Part shown: one piece after another, positions 3,769 through 5,933 of the stretch
Layout: every line of letters begins with the position of its first letter
How positions within the stretch are numbered: position 1 is the stretch's first letter
Source: CAXCDZ01 sp963981525
GTDB lineage: Bacteria > Patescibacteriota > Microgenomatia > UBA1400 > UBA12108
Length of the DNA: 5,933 nt
Direction: 5' to 3'
Assembly: GCA_963981525.1 (NCBI GenBank)
Contig: CAXCDZ010000049.1
Location: 1 to 5,933 of the forward strand
The notes under the pieces: model-generated
The model's input: only the letters and a program-made list of their open reading frames with translations
What the model was told of the DNA's origin: nothing
Databases searched by the model: none
Made by a program: the position numbers and the translations under genes

Positions 3769-4212
3769 ATGACTCAAGTTTCCAAAAATTATCTCGCCCC
3801 AAAAGTCAAAGAGCAAATCTATGACACCTTCCTCTCAGCGATCTCTGATCTCACCACCCCCTCTTCTACCCGCACCTTCCTCCATGATCTACTATCTAAC
3901 ACCGAGATCACCATGCTTGGCAAACGCCTCTCCATCGCCTACATGCTTCGAAAAAACTATACTCAACGAGAAATCTGTTCCATTCTCAAAGTAAGTCTCG
4001 GCACTGTTAACAAAATCAACTCTACTCTCCAAACTCAAGGTAACGGCTACAAACAGATTGTTGATCGCATGCTCAAGGAGGACAAGATCACCGCTTTCTT
4101 TGACAAACTCAGCACCAAACTAGACAAGGCTCTCCCCCCACGAGGTGCCAACTGGAGCGAGCACTACAAAAATTCACAAAAGAAACAAGCAAAATCCCGC
4201 AAAAGTTACTAA
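3769..4212 (+). CDS. TrpR/YerC-family transcriptional regulator
   Basis: From ATG 3769 this is a 147-residue protein of the Trp repressor superfamily. The core FLHDLLSNTEITMLGKRLSI (residues 37-56) and AYMLRKNYTQREICSILKVS (57-76), followed by LGTVNKINSTLQ, match the family's helical dimer region and DNA-binding helix-turn-helix (about 64-86). Family members such as YerC are near 100 residues, so the roughly 45-residue basic C-terminal tail (DKALPPRG through KKQAKSRKSY) is an extension. Classical TrpR binds L-tryptophan, but nothing nearby belongs to tryptophan metabolism and the ligand is unknown. Strong palindromes upstream suggest autoregulation. The 3' end lies 2 bp from the stop of the convergent metallo-beta-lactamase gene. 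Confidence is good for the family and low for regulatory targets. Confidence 0.82.
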   Translation: MTQVSKNYLAPKVKEQIYDTFLSAISDLTTPSSTRTFLHDLLSNTEITMLGKRLSIAYMLRKNYTQREICSILKVSLGTVNKINSTLQTQGNGYKQIVDRMLKEDKITAFFDKLSTKLDKALPPRGANWSEHYKNSQKKQAKSRKSY

Positions 4213-4214
4213 CC

Positions 4215-5105
4215 TTACTCAATCTCCACCACCACATCTCCCTCCAGGTCAGTTCTCAAGACTCGTATCCCTTCATCCTCCAGCCTGGTCAGCACCTCTT
4301 CCGTTGGATGTCCGTATCGATTCTTTCCCACACTAATCACCGCCAGTTCAGGACTAGTAGCTTCCAACATCTCCAGGCCTGTACTATTTTTTGATCCATG
4401 ATGACCTAGTTTGAGATAGTCTATCTTACCCAACAACCCATCCTCCACCAACTCTTTCTCTGTCTGGATACCAGAGTCACCAACTAGTAGCGCCCTATAA
4501 CCAGACTCCTCTAACATCATCACCACACTCCTCTCGTTCATATCACCCCGCTTGGCACTCGCACCCAGTATCCGCTTACTTTCTTCCTCATTAATTTCGC
4601 TAGTATACATAGCCACATATTGCTCCTCCACATCAGGTGGCCATAACACATCCAGCACTATACCACTCCCATTCTCAATATCCCCCACTCGTACTATATC
4701 TCCTTGCTCAACTGAATCTACTGAGATACTGAATTCACGGAGCCCACTTATCAAACGCGCCAACGCTCGGGTACTATGCACCCCGTCAGCAGTAACAAAC
4801 TGGATCAACTCATATCTATCTATTACACTAGCTAGACCATTCATGTGGTCATAGTCAGCATGTGTCAGGACTATAAGCTCGATAGTCCTATCCCAATATG
4901 GAATATGCCGCTCTAGGCAAGATAATATCTTCTCCCCACTCGGTCCTCCATCCACCAACACCTGATTATTCCCCTTGATTATCAAGATCGCATCCCCCTG
5001 GCCCACATCACACGCAATAATCCGCATCTTCCCATCCGGCATCTGCAAGATCGCTAGTAACACCATTCCCAATATTAATCCGAAAACATACCAGCTCTTT
5101 TTCAT
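4215..5105 (-). CDS. Stand-alone ComEC-type metallo-beta-lactamase domain protein with N-terminal membrane anchor
   Basis: This protein corresponds to the C-terminal metallo-beta-lactamase (MBL) domain of ComEC/Rec2, proposed to process DNA during uptake. Numbering from the ATG at 5123, residues 11-26 form one membrane segment (WYVFGLILGMVLLAIL). The MBL domain follows: CDVGQGDAILI (38-48), VDGG (57-60), the metal-binding motif THADYDH (87-93), ERSVVMML (197-204), LLVGDSG (212-218), LGHHGSKNST (239-248) and SVGKNRYGHP (264-273). All hallmark ComEC MBL motifs are present, so it is probably active. Neither candidate start (5105 or 5123) has a clear ribosome site. I prefer 5105 because MKKSW directly precedes the membrane segment. 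The gene follows the ComEC channel gene on the same strand across a structured spacer, so the two probably make one split ComEC. Confidence 0.85.
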   Translation of the reverse strand: MKKSWYVFGLILGMVLLAILQMPDGKMRIIACDVGQGDAILIIKGNNQVLVDGGPSGEKILSCLERHIPYWDRTIELIVLTHADYDHMNGLASVIDRYELIQFVTADGVHSTRALARLISGLREFSISVDSVEQGDIVRVGDIENGSGIVLDVLWPPDVEEQYVAMYTSEINEEESKRILGASAKRGDMNERSVVMMLEESGYRALLVGDSGIQTEKELVEDGLLGKIDYLKLGHHGSKNSTGLEMLEATSPELAVISVGKNRYGHPTEEVLTRLEDEGIRVLRTDLEGDVVVEIE

Positions 5106-5142
5106 ACTCACATTGTGACACATGTCTTTAACTCTGACTCAG

Positions 5143-5293
5143 AAATATTACGCATCTGGTGCATCTACTTTTTTTGAGTTGCAAAAACTACGCAGGCATG
5201 ACGATGCCGAGTGATAGGTCGCTACGCTAGCAAGCGTAGATAGACCGATTTTGCGTTTAAAAAATGTAGTGTGCCAGATGAGAGGAAATATTT
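5143..5293. repeat. Long imperfect inverted repeat with branched internal hairpins between the two comEC parts
   Basis: Nested complementary blocks run inward: AAATATT (5143-5149) with AATATTT (5287-5293); CATCTGG (5153-5159) with CCAGATG (5274-5280), extended by GU and Watson-Crick pairs; CTAC (5165-5168) with GTAG (5266-5269); a T-run (5170-5175) with an A-run (5259-5264); and GCAAAA (5181-5186) with TTTTGC (5249-5254). Inside are two hairpins: GGCAT/ATGCC with a GACG loop (5195-5208), and GGTC-CTACGCT/AGCGTAG-GACC with an AGCA loop (5217-5246). The fold is a long stem closing a three-way junction. It holds no convincing gene. It may be a miniature inverted-repeat element, a structured untranslated region or a processing signal; I recognise no known RNA family. 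Confidence 0.65.
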
Positions 5294-5299
5294 TGCGAT

Positions 5300-5933
5300 T
5301 TACCCAAACATAGCAATCACCTCCACCATCATCCACAAAGGAACATACAAAGCCCAGCTCACTACTTGCCCTAACACCGGGTTCAAACCTCCCACCCCCA
5401 CTGCCACAGCGCTTAGCAACATAATCAGTGGAGTCAAGGGAAGCACTATCATATTCACCACTGGCGAGATCCAGCTTACCCTCCCAAATGTGTAGTAGAT
5501 CACAGGCATCGTGGCCAGTGTCGCCGCCACCGTCGGCCACCAATACTCTCCCAAATACATTTGTATCCCGTTTTCAATTTGCATATTTTCATTTTTTGAA
5601 TTTGTTTGTAATTTGTTTTTTGTAATTTTGAATTTACGTTGAAGCCATGGTTCAACGTACAGTAATCCAGCTGTTGCCACCACAGAAAGCTGGAACCCCA
5701 CATCAAGTAACATCAAAGGTTGGACCACAACCATCAACCCCACCGTCACCCACAAGAGTCGCTTTGCCTCCGCCTCCCTGCCCCAGTAATAAGCCGTTAG
5801 AGCAATAGATCCCATGATTGCAGAGCGCACTACCGCTGCCGAGCCTCCCGCAATCACTACATACGCAATTATCGCCCCGATCCCACCCAAGATCGCTACT
5901 CCTCGCGAGAACACGAGTAGGAGCATTCCCATC
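5300..5933 (-). CDS. comEC: ComEC/Rec2 competence-domain membrane protein, N-terminus beyond the window
   Basis: This is the C-terminal 210-odd residues of the ComEC 'Competence' membrane domain, the inner-membrane channel for imported single-stranded DNA. Numbering from the first methionine in the window: GGSAAVVRSAIMGSIAL (29-45) matches the family R-A-x-x-M-G motif, LLDVGFQLSVVATAGLL (75-91) the D-x-G-F-Q-L-S motif, and ATMPVIYYTFGRVSWISP (140-157) with VVNMIVLPLTPLIMLLSA (158-175) the conserved later helices. The frame stays open to the window edge, so that methionine is not the true start. The protein stops after WMMVEVIAMFG, before the last helices and the MBL domain that full-length ComEC normally carries. 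Residues 101-122 are an AT-rich insert without family resemblance. The MBL domain is encoded separately downstream. Confidence 0.87.
   Translation of the reverse strand, partial: MGMLLLVFSRGVAILGGIGAIIAYVVIAGGSAAVVRSAIMGSIALTAYYWGREAEAKRLLWVTVGLMVVVQPLMLLDVGFQLSVVATAGLLYVEPWLQRKFKITKNKLQTNSKNENMQIENGIQMYLGEYWWPTVAATLATMPVIYYTFGRVSWISPVVNMIVLPLTPLIMLLSAVAVGVGGLNPVLGQVVSWALYVPLWMMVEVIAMFG
5571..5636. repeat. AT-rich low-complexity in-frame insert in comEC
   Basis: These 66 bp are about 15% G+C (10 of 66) inside a gene of roughly balanced composition. On the coding strand they consist of irregular reiterations of CAAATTA/CAAATTC-like words. They encode a 22-residue polar, Lys/Asn/Gln-rich stretch (FKITKNKLQT, then NSKNENMQIENG) in a loop between membrane helices. 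The length is a multiple of three, so the frame is preserved. It looks like a reiterated intergenic-type sequence that entered the gene. Confidence 0.6.

Noticed and set aside
4552..4854. A 100-codon plus-strand open frame opposite the MBL gene.
   Set aside because: It is antisense to conserved MBL motifs and is serine-rich, as expected of a shadow frame.
5181..5254. The 74-nt branched structure resembles a tRNA cloverleaf in size.
   Set aside because: There is no T-arm TTCRA motif, no 7-bp acceptor stem, no anticodon arm in place and no CCA-like end; only two hairpins branch from the stem.
5148..5543. A 131-codon minus-strand open frame spanning the comEC spacer and 3' end.
   Set aside because: It overlaps the strongly supported ComEC frame in another phase and passes through the inverted repeat; the glycine/aspartate-rich start is typical of an out-of-frame membrane gene.

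Overview
The window is bacterial. It reads with the standard code (TGA works as a stop in several genes) and is gene-dense. The combination of a PilC/GspF-type gene with a very short N-terminus, ComEC divided into two genes, a TrpR/YerC-like regulator, tiny intergenic gaps, apparently leaderless genes and a low-GC in-frame insert suggests a Patescibacteria/CPR-type genome, perhaps Microgenomates-like. That placement is an inference from style. No marker gene here proves it.

Layout. (1) At 1-150 (-) is the first 50 codons of a type IV pilus/type II secretion inner-membrane platform gene (PilC/GspF). (2) From 166 to 1907 lie three type II toxin-antitoxin (TA) modules: a BrnT/BrnA-type pair (-) that runs into pilC with a 15-bp gap, a divergent RelB/DinJ-type antitoxin with a YafQ/RelE-type toxin (+), and a second BrnT/BrnA-type pair (-). 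The first gene of each module has a sigma-70-like promoter whose -10 box lies 7-9 bp from the ATG, so all three look leaderless. (3) From 1961 to 3482 is an intact-looking insertion sequence of the ISNCY/IS1202 type, with one DDE transposase and ends that each carry two copies of a roughly 16-bp motif. (4) From 3483 to 3768 is a regulatory region with a possible small gene on the minus strand and a run of dyad symmetries, including a perfect 28-bp palindrome, upstream of a TrpR-family regulator (3769-4212, +). (5) Converging on the regulator with a 2-bp gap, the minus strand carries a stand-alone ComEC-type metallo-beta-lactamase protein. Upstream of it is the ComEC membrane-channel domain, which runs off the window end. 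The two comEC pieces are separated by about 180-195 bp that contain a 151-bp element predicted to fold into a long branched hairpin.

How it fits together. The outer genes (pilC at one end, the comEC pieces at the other) belong to functions linked to pili and DNA uptake. Between them sits an accessory block of TA modules and an IS, as expected of an insertion hotspot. The best candidates for something undescribed are the branched inverted-repeat element splitting comEC, the palindrome array before the TrpR-like gene, and the shared leaderless architecture of the three TA promoters. No complete new multi-gene system is evident.
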